Shown piece by piece: positions 7,383 to 15,032 of a stretch of 36,011 nucleotides of DNA; position 1 is the first letter of the stretch, and every line of letters begins with the position of its first letter. The notes under the pieces were generated by a model. It saw only the letters and a list, made by a program, of their open reading frames with translations. It was not told the DNA's origin and did not search any database. The stretch lies in NCBI GenBank assembly GCA_944372795.1, contig CALWAF010000015.1:1-36011 (forward strand), given 5' to 3'. The position numbers and the translations under genes are program-made. This DNA is from an uncultured Clostridia bacterium. Lineage in GTDB: Bacteria; Bacillota; Clostridia; Christensenellales; CAG-917.

Positions 7383-8924
7383 ATGAGGATAGAGTTTTAC
7401 GACACCACTCTGCGCGACGGCGCGCAAGCCGCGGGCATCAGCTACTCCCTCTCGGACAAGAGGCAGATATTCGGGTTGCTCTCGTCGCTGGGCGTCGACC
7501 TCATCGAGGGCGGCGACCCCGCCTCCAACCCCAAAGACGCCGAGTTTTTCGCCGAGTGCGCATCTTCAAAACTCGTCGCCTTCGGCTCCACGTGCAGAAG
7601 AGGCGTCCCTGCCTGCGAGGACGACGGGCTGAAAAAGCTGGCGGAAACGGGCGCGGGCACGGTGTGCATATTCGGCAAGACCAGCGTCCGACACGTCGAA
7701 GAGGTGTTGAAAGCCACAAAGGAAGAGAACCTGCGCATGATCGCGGACAGCGTCCGTTTCCTTAAAGAGCGGGTCGGGCGGGTCATCTTTGACGCCGAGC
7801 ACTTCTACGACGGCGCCGAAGAGGACGCGGACTACGCCCTGCAATGTCTGAAAGCGGCGGCAGAGGCGGGCGCGGACACAGTGGTGCTCTGCGACACCAA
7901 CGGCGGCACCTTCCCGGAGCGCGCATACGCACTGACCAAAACGGCCGTGAATGCTATCCCCGACGTGAAGATCGGCGTCCATTTCCACAACGACGCGGGC
8001 ACGGCGGTGGCAAATTCGCTGGCGGGAGTCCGCGCGGGCGCGACGCACGTTCAGGGCACTTTCCTCGGCTTCGGAGAGAGGTGCGGCAACGCAAATCTTT
8101 CCACCGTCATCGCCGATCTCATCCTGAAAGGCGGGTGTGACCGCACCGTTGACCTTTCCGCGCTCACCCGCACGGCGCACGCCGTGGCGGAGATAAGCAA
8201 CGTCAAGCTCGATCCCGCCATGCCCTACGTCGGCGCGGCGGCGTTTGCGCACAAGGCGGGTATGCACTCCGATGCCGTCATCAAGGATCCGCGCACCTTC
8301 GAGCACGTCTCCCCGGAAGAGGTGGGCAACCGCGACAGCATACTGTTAAGCGAAGTGGCGGGCAGGAGCGCGGTGGCGAAAAAGCTGGAGACCCTCTTCC
8401 CCTCCCTTGACAAGTCCAGCCCCAAGACCAAGGAGATCTTGGACATGATCAAGCTCATGGAGCTGAAGGGCTATCAGTTCGAGGGCGCTGACGGCAGTTT
8501 CGTGCTGCTGGCGGAGAAGATGATGAACGCCTTCGAGCCCTCCTTCGAGCTGGAACACTACTGCATCAAAGCCGTCAAACCCGACGGCGTCAACACCGCG
8601 GAGGTCGCCATACGCGTGGGCGGCGAGGTGACGTCGGTCACCGAGACGGGCAACGGCCCCGTCAACGCCCTGGATAAGGCGCTGCGTGCCGCACTGGCGA
8701 AGCACTTCCCGCAGATAGACGAGGTGGTCCTCACCGACTACAAGGTGCGCGTGGTGGACTCCTCCGCCGCGACGGGCGCGATGGTCAGAGTGCTCATCAC
8801 CTCATCGGACAAGAAGGAAACATGGACGACGGTGGGCGTGTCCACCGACATCATAGAGGCAAGCTGGTCCGCCCTCACGGACAGCTTCGAATATAAGCTG
8901 ACGGGCAGAGGCAGGATCGTGTGA
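7383..8924 (+). CDS. cimA: Citramalate synthase
   Basis: Condenses pyruvate with acetyl-CoA to (R)-citramalate, giving 2-oxobutyrate for isoleucine without threonine deaminase. 513 residues with barrel motifs YDTTLRDGAQ (6-15) and VHFHND (199-204). The subgroup features FDAEHFYDG (136-144) and LCDTNGG (169-175) mark CimA rather than LeuA. A C-terminal LeuA-type regulatory domain is at about 390-513. The start ATG is 1 base after the leuA stop. Downstream LeuCD and LeuB can also process citramalate, which fits the placement between leuA and leuC. Paralogy to leuA is clear, but the active-site surroundings differ. Confidence 0.9.
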   Translation: MRIEFYDTTLRDGAQAAGISYSLSDKRQIFGLLSSLGVDLIEGGDPASNPKDAEFFAECASSKLVAFGSTCRRGVPACEDDGLKKLAETGAGTVCIFGKTSVRHVEEVLKATKEENLRMIADSVRFLKERVGRVIFDAEHFYDGAEEDADYALQCLKAAAEAGADTVVLCDTNGGTFPERAYALTKTAVNAIPDVKIGVHFHNDAGTAVANSLAGVRAGATHVQGTFLGFGERCGNANLSTVIADLILKGGCDRTVDLSALTRTAHAVAEISNVKLDPAMPYVGAAAFAHKAGMHSDAVIKDPRTFEHVSPEEVGNRDSILLSEVAGRSAVAKKLETLFPSLDKSSPKTKEILDMIKLMELKGYQFEGADGSFVLLAEKMMNAFEPSFELEHYCIKAVKPDGVNTAEVAIRVGGEVTSVTETGNGPVNALDKALRAALAKHFPQIDEVVLTDYKVRVVDSSAATGAMVRVLITSSDKKETWTTVGVSTDIIEASWSALTDSFEYKLTGRGRIV

Positions 8925-8931
8925 GGTGCCT

Positions 8932-10194
8932 ATGGGAATGACTGCGACTCAAAAGATATTTGCAAGACACGCGGGACGAAAAAGCGTCGCCGCGGGCGAG
9001 CTCATCACCGCGGACGTCGATCTCGTCCTCGGCAACGACATCACCTCCCCCGTCGCCATCGCCGAGATGAAAAAGGCGGGCGAGAGGGTGCTCGACCCCG
9101 ACAAAGTGGTGCTCGTCCTCGACCACTTCGTGCCCGCAAAGGACATCAAGTCCGCCGAACAGTGCAAGATCGTCCGCGATTTTGCTCGCGAACAGGGCAT
9201 AAAACACTTCTACGACGTAGGATGCGCGGGCGTCGAACACGCCCTTCTCCCCGAGCTCGGGCTGGTGCGTCCCGCCGCCCTCATCGTGGGTGCGGACAGC
9301 CACACCTGCACCTACGGCGCGCTGGGATGCGTGTCCACGGGCATAGGCTCCACGGACATGGCGTTCGCCATGCTCACGGGCAAGCTGTGGTTCAAGGTGC
9401 CGCGCGCGATCAAAGTCGTCCTCTCGGGCAAAAAGCGCAGATACGTCACGGGCAAGGACGTCGTGCTCGCCCTCATCGGGATGCTGGGCGTGGACGGCGC
9501 GACTTACGAGTCGCTGGAATTCTTCGGCGCCCTCTCCGAACTCTCTGCGGACGACAGACTGACCGTTGCGAACATGGCGGTGGAATGCGGCGCGAAGAAT
9601 GCCTTCTTCCCCGTTGACGACGTGTCCCACGCCTATCTTACCTCCCGCGGAGTGCAGGTGCGCGACGAGGACATCGTCCTCCCCGACCCCGACGCCGACT
9701 ACGAACGCACCGTACATCTCGACCTCGATGCCGTGCTGCCCGCGGTCGCCTTCCCTCACCTGCCTTCCAACGTCCGCTTCTTCGGCAAGGACGTCCCGAA
9801 CGGGATAAAGATAGATCAGGCGGTCATAGGCAGCTGCACCAACGGGCGCATCTCGGATATGCGCGCGGCGGCGAGCGTAATGAAAGGACGCAAAGTGGCA
9901 AAGGGAGTGCGCTGCATCGTCATCCCCGCCACGATGGAAGTATATAAGCAGTGTCTGGACGAAGGGCTGACCTCCGTCTTTATCGAGAGCGGCGCGGTGG
10001 TGTCCACCCCGACGTGCGGCCCCTGCCTCGGCGGATATATGGGCATCCTCGCCCACGGCGAACGCGCCGTAGCCACCACCAACCGCAACTTCGTGGGACG
10101 CATGGGCGACGTGACCAGCGAGGTCTATCTCGCCTCCCCCTACGTCGCGGCGGAGAGCGCGATCCGCGGCGAACTCGCCTGCCCGGAGGTGTGA
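8932..10194 (+). CDS. leuC: 3-isopropylmalate dehydratase large subunit
   Basis: Iron-sulfur aconitase-family subunit isomerising 2- to 3-isopropylmalate (and probably citramalate to methylmalate). 420 residues, the compact form found in many clostridia and archaea. The 4Fe-4S ligands are in GSCTNGR (Cys 302) and TPTCGPCLGG (Cys 362 and 365), with DHFVP (66-70) and GADSHTCTYG (120-129) also typical. Three starts are close together: GTG 8926, ATG 8932 and ATG 8938. 8932 gives the usual MGMT opening, while 8938 is best spaced from GAGGTG. It begins a few bases after the cimA stop. Confidence 0.94.
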   Translation: MGMTATQKIFARHAGRKSVAAGELITADVDLVLGNDITSPVAIAEMKKAGERVLDPDKVVLVLDHFVPAKDIKSAEQCKIVRDFAREQGIKHFYDVGCAGVEHALLPELGLVRPAALIVGADSHTCTYGALGCVSTGIGSTDMAFAMLTGKLWFKVPRAIKVVLSGKKRRYVTGKDVVLALIGMLGVDGATYESLEFFGALSELSADDRLTVANMAVECGAKNAFFPVDDVSHAYLTSRGVQVRDEDIVLPDPDADYERTVHLDLDAVLPAVAFPHLPSNVRFFGKDVPNGIKIDQAVIGSCTNGRISDMRAAASVMKGRKVAKGVRCIVIPATMEVYKQCLDEGLTSVFIESGAVVSTPTCGPCLGGYMGILAHGERAVATTNRNFVGRMGDVTSEVYLASPYVAAESAIRGELACPEV

Positions 10195-10195
10195 T

Positions 10196-10666
10196 ATGAG
10201 CGGAAAAGTTTTCAAGTACGGCGACAACGTCAACACCGACGTCATCATCCCCGCAAGATACCTGAACGACGCGAGCAAGGAAAACCTCCGCGCCCATGCG
10301 ATGGAGGACATCGACCCGAACTTCGCAAAAGAGGTGCGTGAGGGCGACTTCGTGGTGGGCGGCTTCAACTTCGGCAGCGGTTCCAGCCGCGAGCACGCTC
10401 CCCTTGCGCTGAAAGCCGCGGGAGTGCGCGCGATCATCGCAAAGAGCTTCGCCCGCATCTTCTACCGCAACGCCGTCAACATCGGGCTGTATATCGTCGA
10501 AAGTCCCGAAATGGCGGATGAGATCAACAAAAACGACATTTTAACTGTCGAAAACGGCATTTTGACCGACGTCACGACAGGCAAGTCATATCCCCTTCCC
10601 GCGATGGACGACTTTGTCGCGCGCATTCTGGAAAGGGGTGGTCTGATGGAGGCGGCAAAGCAATGA
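10196..10666 (+). CDS. leuD: 3-isopropylmalate dehydratase small subunit
   Basis: Swivelling-domain partner of LeuC, 156 residues, typical for the short LeuD form. Diagnostic motifs are NTDVIIPARYL (18-28) and the substrate-binding FGSGSSREHAP (59-69). The ATG follows the leuC stop by 1 base, and its TGA overlaps the leuB ATG by 4 bases (ATGA), indicating tight translational coupling. Confidence 0.95.
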   Translation: MSGKVFKYGDNVNTDVIIPARYLNDASKENLRAHAMEDIDPNFAKEVREGDFVVGGFNFGSGSSREHAPLALKAAGVRAIIAKSFARIFYRNAVNIGLYIVESPEMADEINKNDILTVENGILTDVTTGKSYPLPAMDDFVARILERGGLMEAAKQ

Positions 10667-11715
10667 AAGCACGCATACTCTTGCTCCCCGGCGACGGGAT
10701 CGGACCCGAGACCGTCCTCGCCGCAAGGCGGGTGCTCGAATGCGTAGAGAAACGCTTCGGGCACGACTTCGATTTTTCCTCGGCGCTCATCGGCGGCGCC
10801 GCGATAGACGCTTGCGGGCATCCTCTCCCGGAGGATACCGTGCGCGCCGCGCACGCTGCGGACGCGGTGTTGCTCGGCGCCGTGGGCGGCCCCAAATGGG
10901 ACGACGCTCCCGTCCGTCCCGAGGCTGCTCTGCTCGGTATGCGCAAGGAGCTCGGGCTCTACGCCAACCTGCGCCCCGCAAAACTCTTCCCCGCCCTCAA
11001 AGGCGCCTCTGCGCTGAAACCCGAGATCGTGGAGCGAGGCATCGATCTCGTCACCGTCCGCGAACTGACGGGCGGGATATATTTCGGCGAGCACGGCTAC
11101 CGCACGGGCTCTGCGGGCAGAGAAGCGTTCGACACCGAGTGCTATGCGGAGCTCGAGATAGAGCGCGTGGCGCGCATCGCCTATGAGCTTGCCGAAAAGC
11201 GCAGCCGCAAAGTCTGCCTCGTGGACAAAGCCAATGTGCTCACATCGTCGCGGCTGTGGCGCAAGGTGGTCAGCGACATCAACGAGGACTACCCTTCCGT
11301 GCAGCTCGACATGATGTATGTGGACAATGCGGCGATGCAGCTTGCGCTCGACCCCTCGCAGTTCGACGTCATCCTTACCTCCAACCTCTTCGGAGACATC
11401 CTCTCCGATCTCACCGCCGCGATCGTGGGCAGCATAGGCGTCATGCCCTCCGCCTCCCTCGGCGCGACGACGGTCGGGATGTATGAGGCGATCCACGGAT
11501 CCGCGCCCGCGCTTGCGGGGCTGGACAAGGCGGATCCCGTCGGCACCATACTCTCCGCCGCGATGATGCTCCGCCTCTCCTTTGACCTCGACGAGGAAGC
11601 GACGGCGGTGGAAAACGCCGTGGCAGCCGTCCTCGACGCAGGTCTCGGCACCCCCGACATCGGCGGCACCCTCGGCACGATCAAAATGACCGACGAGATA
11701 ATCTCCCGCATTTAG
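10663..11715 (+). CDS. leuB: 3-isopropylmalate dehydrogenase
   Basis: NAD-dependent oxidative decarboxylase giving 2-oxoisocaproate; 350 residues, normal length. Motifs are GDGIGPE near the N-terminus, VTVRELTGGIYFGEHG with the substrate Arg, the catalytic Lys in LVDKANVL, NLFGDILSD with metal-binding Asp residues, and HGSAP for the cofactor. Last gene of the operon; the overlap with leuD is ATGA. By homology to other systems it may also act on beta-methylmalate from the citramalate route. No strong T-tailed terminator follows; a GC-rich palindrome (11731-11753) does. Confidence 0.95.
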   Translation: MKARILLLPGDGIGPETVLAARRVLECVEKRFGHDFDFSSALIGGAAIDACGHPLPEDTVRAAHAADAVLLGAVGGPKWDDAPVRPEAALLGMRKELGLYANLRPAKLFPALKGASALKPEIVERGIDLVTVRELTGGIYFGEHGYRTGSAGREAFDTECYAELEIERVARIAYELAEKRSRKVCLVDKANVLTSSRLWRKVVSDINEDYPSVQLDMMYVDNAAMQLALDPSQFDVILTSNLFGDILSDLTAAIVGSIGVMPSASLGATTVGMYEAIHGSAPALAGLDKADPVGTILSAAMMLRLSFDLDEEATAVENAVAAVLDAGLGTPDIGGTLGTIKMTDEIISRI

Positions 11716-11730
11716 CGGGATATCTCCCCT

Positions 11731-11753
11731 TGTGGGGGAATTATTCCCCCACA
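11731..11753. repeat. GTGGGGG palindrome, copy 1
   Basis: 10-bp arms TGTGGGGGAA and TTCCCCCACA around TTA, immediately followed by CCCCGCG. It may act as a weak terminator for leuB but lacks a T-run. Similar palindromes are at 11921-11941, 12062-12082 and 29830-29854. Confidence 0.7.
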
Positions 11754-11920
11754 CCCCGCGTCGCGATCCGCGCGTGTTCGTCGCCGTGCGCCGTTCCTCG
11801 GCGGGCGGCTCGCCTGCCGCGCGATCGCTCCTTATCACGTCGTGAAAATGCGGAGACACTCGTTCGCTCCGCGTTTTCAATGAAAACTATCCGCTCTCTC
11901 GTTCATTTTCACTCCGTGTA
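11752..11920 (-). repeat. Dispersed repeat E, copy 1 (inverted relative to copy 2)
   Basis: The reverse complement of this segment matches 21137-21310 over most of its length. Shared stretches are GGAGTGAAAATGA, GATAGTT, GTCTCCGCATTTTCACGAC, GGAGYGAYCGCGCG, GGCGACGAA and ACGCGCGGATC. Differences are spread evenly and include small indels, as in an old duplicated non-coding element. No coding frame is conserved. Confidence 0.8.
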
Positions 11921-11941
11921 GTGGGGGTATTATACCCCCAC
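11921..11941. repeat. GTGGGGG palindrome, copy 2
   Basis: 9-bp arms GTGGGGGTA and TACCCCCAC around TTA, followed by ACCCCCGTACT. Nearly identical to the palindrome at 12062-12082, including the flank ACCCCC. Confidence 0.75.
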
Positions 11942-12061
11942 ACCCCCGTACTATAGCAGGACATCACGCAACGACTGTTGTGTGGGATGAAGAGCCATAG
12001 TCAGCCGTGCGCTTAGCACCCCCACACCCCCTTGCGAGGGATTTGGGCCCTCGCGCTCCCG

Positions 12062-12082
12062 GTGGGGGTATTATACCCCCAC
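12062..12082. repeat. GTGGGGG palindrome, copy 3
   Basis: 9-bp arms GTGGGGGTA and TACCCCCAC around TTA, followed by ACCCCCATACT. A second small hairpin (GCGAGGG with its complement) lies just upstream at about 12034-12054. Confidence 0.75.
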
Positions 12083-12236
12083 ACCCCCATACTCTTTATT
12101 ATAAAAGTGCGCCGAAGGTAACGGGCGAAGCCGTGACATTCGGCGCAAAATTTATATAGAGCACGAGAGACCATGCGCGACGAGCACTTTTTCGGAGCGT
12201 CTCCGGGCACGATGTTTCTCTTTCGGAGACGGAATT

Positions 12237-12320
12237 ACGCGCCGCTCAGCCAAGCGTTCACAGGCGGTGCAACCGCCGCTTGAACGCCGCGGCGCGCTAA
12301 GTGAGTGCCGAGCGCCGACG
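12237..12320 (-). repeat. Dispersed repeat F, copy 1 (hairpin element)
   Basis: Its reverse complement matches 35092-35176: CTCGGCACTCA, CGCCGCGGCGTTCAAGCGGC, then CGCCTGTGAACGCTTGG and TGAGCGGC. The core folds into a hairpin, with GCGTTCA (12254-12260) pairing TGAACGC (12281-12287) and an inner GGCGGT/ACCGCC stem. Weaker similarity continues past the core (CATCGTGC, GGAGACGC). Confidence 0.8.
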
Positions 12321-12454
12321 GAACATTAAGTAGGCACGGGCGTTGTGCGCGAGTGCCGAATTCCTCCGCCCGTGCCGGGTTTTCAGTGAGTTCTGTTCGC
12401 CGCTCGATTATGTTAGTGCGAGACTCAAACTTTTTTTAAGAGACGGAAAGTTAG

Positions 12455-12513
12455 TCCCGCATTTTAGGAGGAGTGAAGCCTGTTCGGACACGGGGGAGGA
12501 AAGCCCGAAGGGA
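12455..12513 (+). repeat. Dispersed repeat A, copy 2
   Basis: Same opening TCCCGCATTTTAGGAGGA and same close GGGGGAGGAAAGCCCGAA as 25-83, followed here by GGAAGGAGGGGGAA, which resembles the start of repeat B. Repeats A and B therefore tend to be joined. Confidence 0.7.
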
Positions 12514-12589
12514 AGGAGGGGGAATTCTAACTCCCCGCGAGACGAGAAGCCTATTAGGAGCATGTTTGAGCACGACGAATACTTCGAGC

Positions 12590-12633
12590 CGAGATGAACG
12601 TTTGGCGGCGAGAAGTCAAGGGGTGGAACCCCT
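12590..12633 (+). repeat. Repeat G, copy 1: conserved 22-base head with a variable hairpin
   Basis: The head CGAGATGAACGTTTGGCGGC plus GA is identical at 14668-14689. After GAAG or AAAG each copy has a short hairpin with different arms: here AGGGGT/ACCCCT (12619-12624, 12628-12633), there GAGGGT/ACCCTC. Both copies stand right behind the 3' end of a minus-strand gene, so they may act in transcript ending. Confidence 0.7.
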
Positions 12634-12637
12634 GCAA

Positions 12638-13606
12638 TTATGCTTTTTTCTTGAAAAGTTTTTTTGTGTCGCCCGAGGAGGCGAGGTTAAGAAATCTTGT
12701 GCCGACGACGAGGTTGAGCGCGGCGAAGAGGACTATGCTGCCCGCGACATACAACGCCATCACGTCGGATCCTGCCGCCTTGCCGAAGAAGTCGAGGCGC
12801 ATCGAGAAGGCGTCCAGCAGCCCGTCATACACCGTCTGTGGCAGCCCGGCAGTGAGGTCTGCGAGCGCGCCCGACATCAGAAAGTTGCGGAACAACCCCG
12901 TCGAGTGCGTGCCGGGAAGCAGCGCGGCGAGATATTCCACGCCGTCGGGAAACGCGGAAAGAGGCATATAAGCGCCGATGAGGAAGCCTATCGCAGCGCT
13001 GACTATGCCGATGAACCCGCTGAGCGCGCCCTCCGTGCGGAAGAAGGAGCAGACAAACACGGAAAAGAGGGTGGACGAGAGCGCGGAGAACGCGACATTT
13101 CCGAGCGTCGCGAATGCGTCTCCCGCCGACATGCGGAATCCGCCCGTTGCCGCGAGATAGACAAAACAAAGCAGGGCGACAAAGACCACGACAGCCACCG
13201 TCACGATGAAATTGAACGCGAAGTAGGCAAGAGTCACCGTCGTCCTTTTCACGGGAGAAACGAGGCAATCGCGGATCTGCCCTCTGCACTTGTCCTGCAC
13301 CATTATGGTGTTGGCGCTGAACGACACCGTAAAGCACGCCGAACCGAGCACCCCGGACACCATCCAGCTGTCCACGAAAGCGCTCACCGCGCCATCGGGG
13401 ACGGTGACGCCCTCGGGGAAGAAACTCAACACGGTGTCTTCCTGCAAATCTCCGAGGAAGAGGACGTAGAGCAGGAAGACTATGATGGGCGCAAGCAAGG
13501 AGAAGAACACCGCCATGCGGTCCTTCAGGAACACCTTGCAATGCCGCTTTACCAGCTGCAAAAACGCGAAGAGATCGTCGGAGCGTCCGATGAGAGTATC
13601 ATTCAT
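12638..13606 (-). CDS. ABC-2 type transporter permease
   Basis: Membrane subunit of an exporter, 322 residues, with the ABC-2 architecture: one N-terminal helix (about 33-52), a long outside loop (53-88), and five further helices from about 90 to 305. The conserved cytoplasmic stretch DKCRGQIRDCLVSPVKRTTV follows the second helix, as in DrrB/NodJ-type permeases. It ends in a Lys-rich tail (KKLFKKKA). The start overlaps the ATPase stop by 8 bases. Substrate is unknown; drug, lipid or polyketide export are all possible for this family. Confidence 0.88.
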   Translation of the reverse strand: MNDTLIGRSDDLFAFLQLVKRHCKVFLKDRMAVFFSLLAPIIVFLLYVLFLGDLQEDTVLSFFPEGVTVPDGAVSAFVDSWMVSGVLGSACFTVSFSANTIMVQDKCRGQIRDCLVSPVKRTTVTLAYFAFNFIVTVAVVVFVALLCFVYLAATGGFRMSAGDAFATLGNVAFSALSSTLFSVFVCSFFRTEGALSGFIGIVSAAIGFLIGAYMPLSAFPDGVEYLAALLPGTHSTGLFRNFLMSGALADLTAGLPQTVYDGLLDAFSMRLDFFGKAAGSDVMALYVAGSIVLFAALNLVVGTRFLNLASSGDTKKLFKKKA

Positions 13607-14519
13607 AGTTGTGCTCCCCCGAAAGTTTCTTGCCGGTCACGCGCAGGAAGACATCGTCCATATTGCCCTTCACCACCTCGAAATCGTCCGCGAGCTCCGG
13701 ATGCGCGAGGATGAGATCCCTCGCTGCGGCGGTGCCTTCCGTGCGGATGCGGTAGCACTCGCCTTCGTAATCGAACTCCGCGCCTAGACGCCCGAGCAAA
13801 GCGTCCGTCTCCGCGCCGCGCGGGCGATAGAGCTTCACATAGTCGCCGGAGTAAAGGGTTTTGAGCTCATGCGGAGTGCCGCGAGCGACGATGACGCCGT
13901 CGTCCATGATGACCACGGTGTCCGCGTCCGCCGCTTCCTCCATATAGTGCGTGGTGAGGAAGAGCGTCATGCCCGTCTCTTTGCGAAGCGTATGCAACAC
14001 ATCCCACACCCGCCGCCGCGTCTGCGGATCCAGCCCCGTAGTCGGCTCGTCGAGGAAGAGGATGGACGGACGGTGTATGAGCCCGCGCGCGACGTCGGCA
14101 CGCCTGCGCTGTCCGCCCGACAGCTTTCCGTAAGGGCGGGAAAGAATGTCCGAAAGCCCGAAAAGCTCCGTGACCTCGCCGACGCGCTCCCTCAACGCTT
14201 TTCCTTTGAGTCCGTAAAACGACGCCCGCACGGTGAGGTTGTCGCCGACAGTCAGCCTGTCATCCAGCACCGAGCCCTGAAACACGATGCCGATGCGTCT
14301 TTTGATCTCATCCTTTTCGCTGTCGAGATCCAGTCCGTCCACGGTCACTTTCCCGGAAGTTTTCGGGAGAACGGTGGAGAGAATGTTGATGGTGGTGGAC
14401 TTGCCCGCACCGTTCAGCCCGAGGAACGCGAAAAGCTCCCCCTTCTCCACCTCGAAGGAGATGTCCTTCACGGCATGCACTTCGCCGTAATTTTTGACGA
14501 GATGTTCGACTGTGATCAT
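13599..14519 (-). CDS. ABC exporter ATP-binding protein (DrrA/CcmA type)
   Basis: ATPase partner of the ABC-2 permease, 306 residues. Walker A GLNGAGKST (34-42), Q-loop Gln 81, signature LSGGQ (133-137), Walker B ILFLDEP (153-159) and switch His 191 are all present. A C-terminal extension of about 80 residues (from about 225) is typical of the DrrA type and may contact the permease. The ATG at 14519 is preferred; an upstream TTG at 14540 would add seven residues not found in the family. Neither has a strong ribosome site. The two genes form a self-contained operon without a regulator. Confidence 0.9.
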   Translation of the reverse strand: MITVEHLVKNYGEVHAVKDISFEVEKGELFAFLGLNGAGKSTTINILSTVLPKTSGKVTVDGLDLDSEKDEIKRRIGIVFQGSVLDDRLTVGDNLTVRASFYGLKGKALRERVGEVTELFGLSDILSRPYGKLSGGQRRRADVARGLIHRPSILFLDEPTTGLDPQTRRRVWDVLHTLRKETGMTLFLTTHYMEEAADADTVVIMDDGVIVARGTPHELKTLYSGDYVKLYRPRGAETDALLGRLGAEFDYEGECYRIRTEGTAAARDLILAHPELADDFEVVKGNMDDVFLRVTGKKLSGEHNYE

Positions 14520-14540
14520 TTTCGCATAATGTCGCCGCAA

Positions 14541-14636
14541 CTCGGCTGTGTTATTATACCCCCCTCAAATAGTCACATAAATGCCGACAGAGGGAAAAAT
14601 TTCGCGTTATGTCGAGCCGGAATAACACGAGCCGAG
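14541..14636. repeat. Inverted repeat upstream of the ABC exporter
   Basis: CTCGGCTGTGTTATT (14541-14555) pairs with AATAACACGAGCCGAG (14621-14636) with one extra base. The right arm, GAGCCGGAATAACACGAGCC, closely resembles the terminal repeat of the MITE-like element at 32597-32875 (GAGCGGAATAATACGAACC), but the arms are in the opposite order. It may be a decayed or rearranged relative. The AT-rich middle may hold the exporter promoter. Confidence 0.5.
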
Positions 14637-14667
14637 TCCCGCGCAGAACTCGGCACAGACAATGGAA

Positions 14668-14707
14668 CGAGATGAACGTTTGGCGGCGAAAAGAGGGTCT
14701 CACCCTC
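14668..14707 (-). terminator. Repeat G, copy 2, doubling as terminator behind the ACP gene
   Basis: On the minus strand, a 6-bp stem GAGGGT/ACCCTC (14693-14698, 14702-14707) with a 3-base loop is followed by TTTTCGCC, seven bases after the acyl carrier protein stop. The TTTTCGCC leads into the 22-base head shared with 12590-12611. The stem is short, so termination may be partial. Confidence 0.5.
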
Positions 14708-14713
14708 GCCCGT

Positions 14714-14953
14714 TCACGCTTTTGCGTTTTCGATGAATCTGACCACGTCGGCGACCGTCTTCATCTCCACGACGTCGCCGTCGTCGATGGTGACGCCGAA
14801 GGTCTCCTCCACCTTCATCAGCATATCCACGATGTCAAGACTGTCCAGCCCCAGATCCTTGATGATGTTGCTCTCGGGCGTGATCTTGTCGGCGTCGATG
14901 CCGATGTCGTTGACCGCGATGGCTTTCAGCATTTCAAAAATATCGTTGTTCAT
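14714..14953 (-). CDS. acpP: Acyl carrier protein
   Basis: Small acidic carrier, 79 residues, four-helix PP-binding fold. The phosphopantetheine attachment site is DLGLDSLDIVD with Ser 38. ATG at 14953 with GAGGTT upstream. It is the last gene of the coaX operon and lies 79 bases after the phosphopantetheinyl transferase gene, its likely modifying enzyme. No fatty acid synthesis gene is adjacent, so it could be either the general fatty acid ACP or a dedicated carrier; the symbol is tentative for that reason. Confidence 0.9.
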   Translation of the reverse strand: MNNDIFEMLKAIAVNDIGIDADKITPESNIIKDLGLDSLDIVDMLMKVEETFGVTIDDGDVVEMKTVADVVRFIENAKA

Positions 14954-15032
14954 TTCAACCTCACAATAAGTTTTATTATCAAAACACGCAGTTCACGCGC
15001 ACGTTTTGCACGTTGAACGCGGCATTTTGTCA

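Larger units (their letters stand above)
11716..12637. other. Gene-free intergenic region made of dispersed repeats
   Basis: More than 900 bases without a credible gene. It holds three GTGGGGG palindromes, an inverted copy of repeat E, a hairpin-bearing copy of repeat F, the second copy of repeat A and the first copy of repeat G, listed separately. Short reading frames here are translations of the palindromes (they give the recurring string GVWGYNTPT) and are not proposed as genes. Between 12083 and 12236, and between 12321 and 12454, I see nothing assignable. Confidence 0.7.

Noticed and set aside
12013..12210. Short minus-strand frame with GVWGYNTPT
   Set aside because: The string is the translation of the GTGGGGG palindromes and recurs wherever they occur.
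11716..12637. CRISPR-like array suggested by repeated GTGGGGG units
   Set aside because: Units are irregularly spaced palindromes without uniform spacers, and no cas gene is present.
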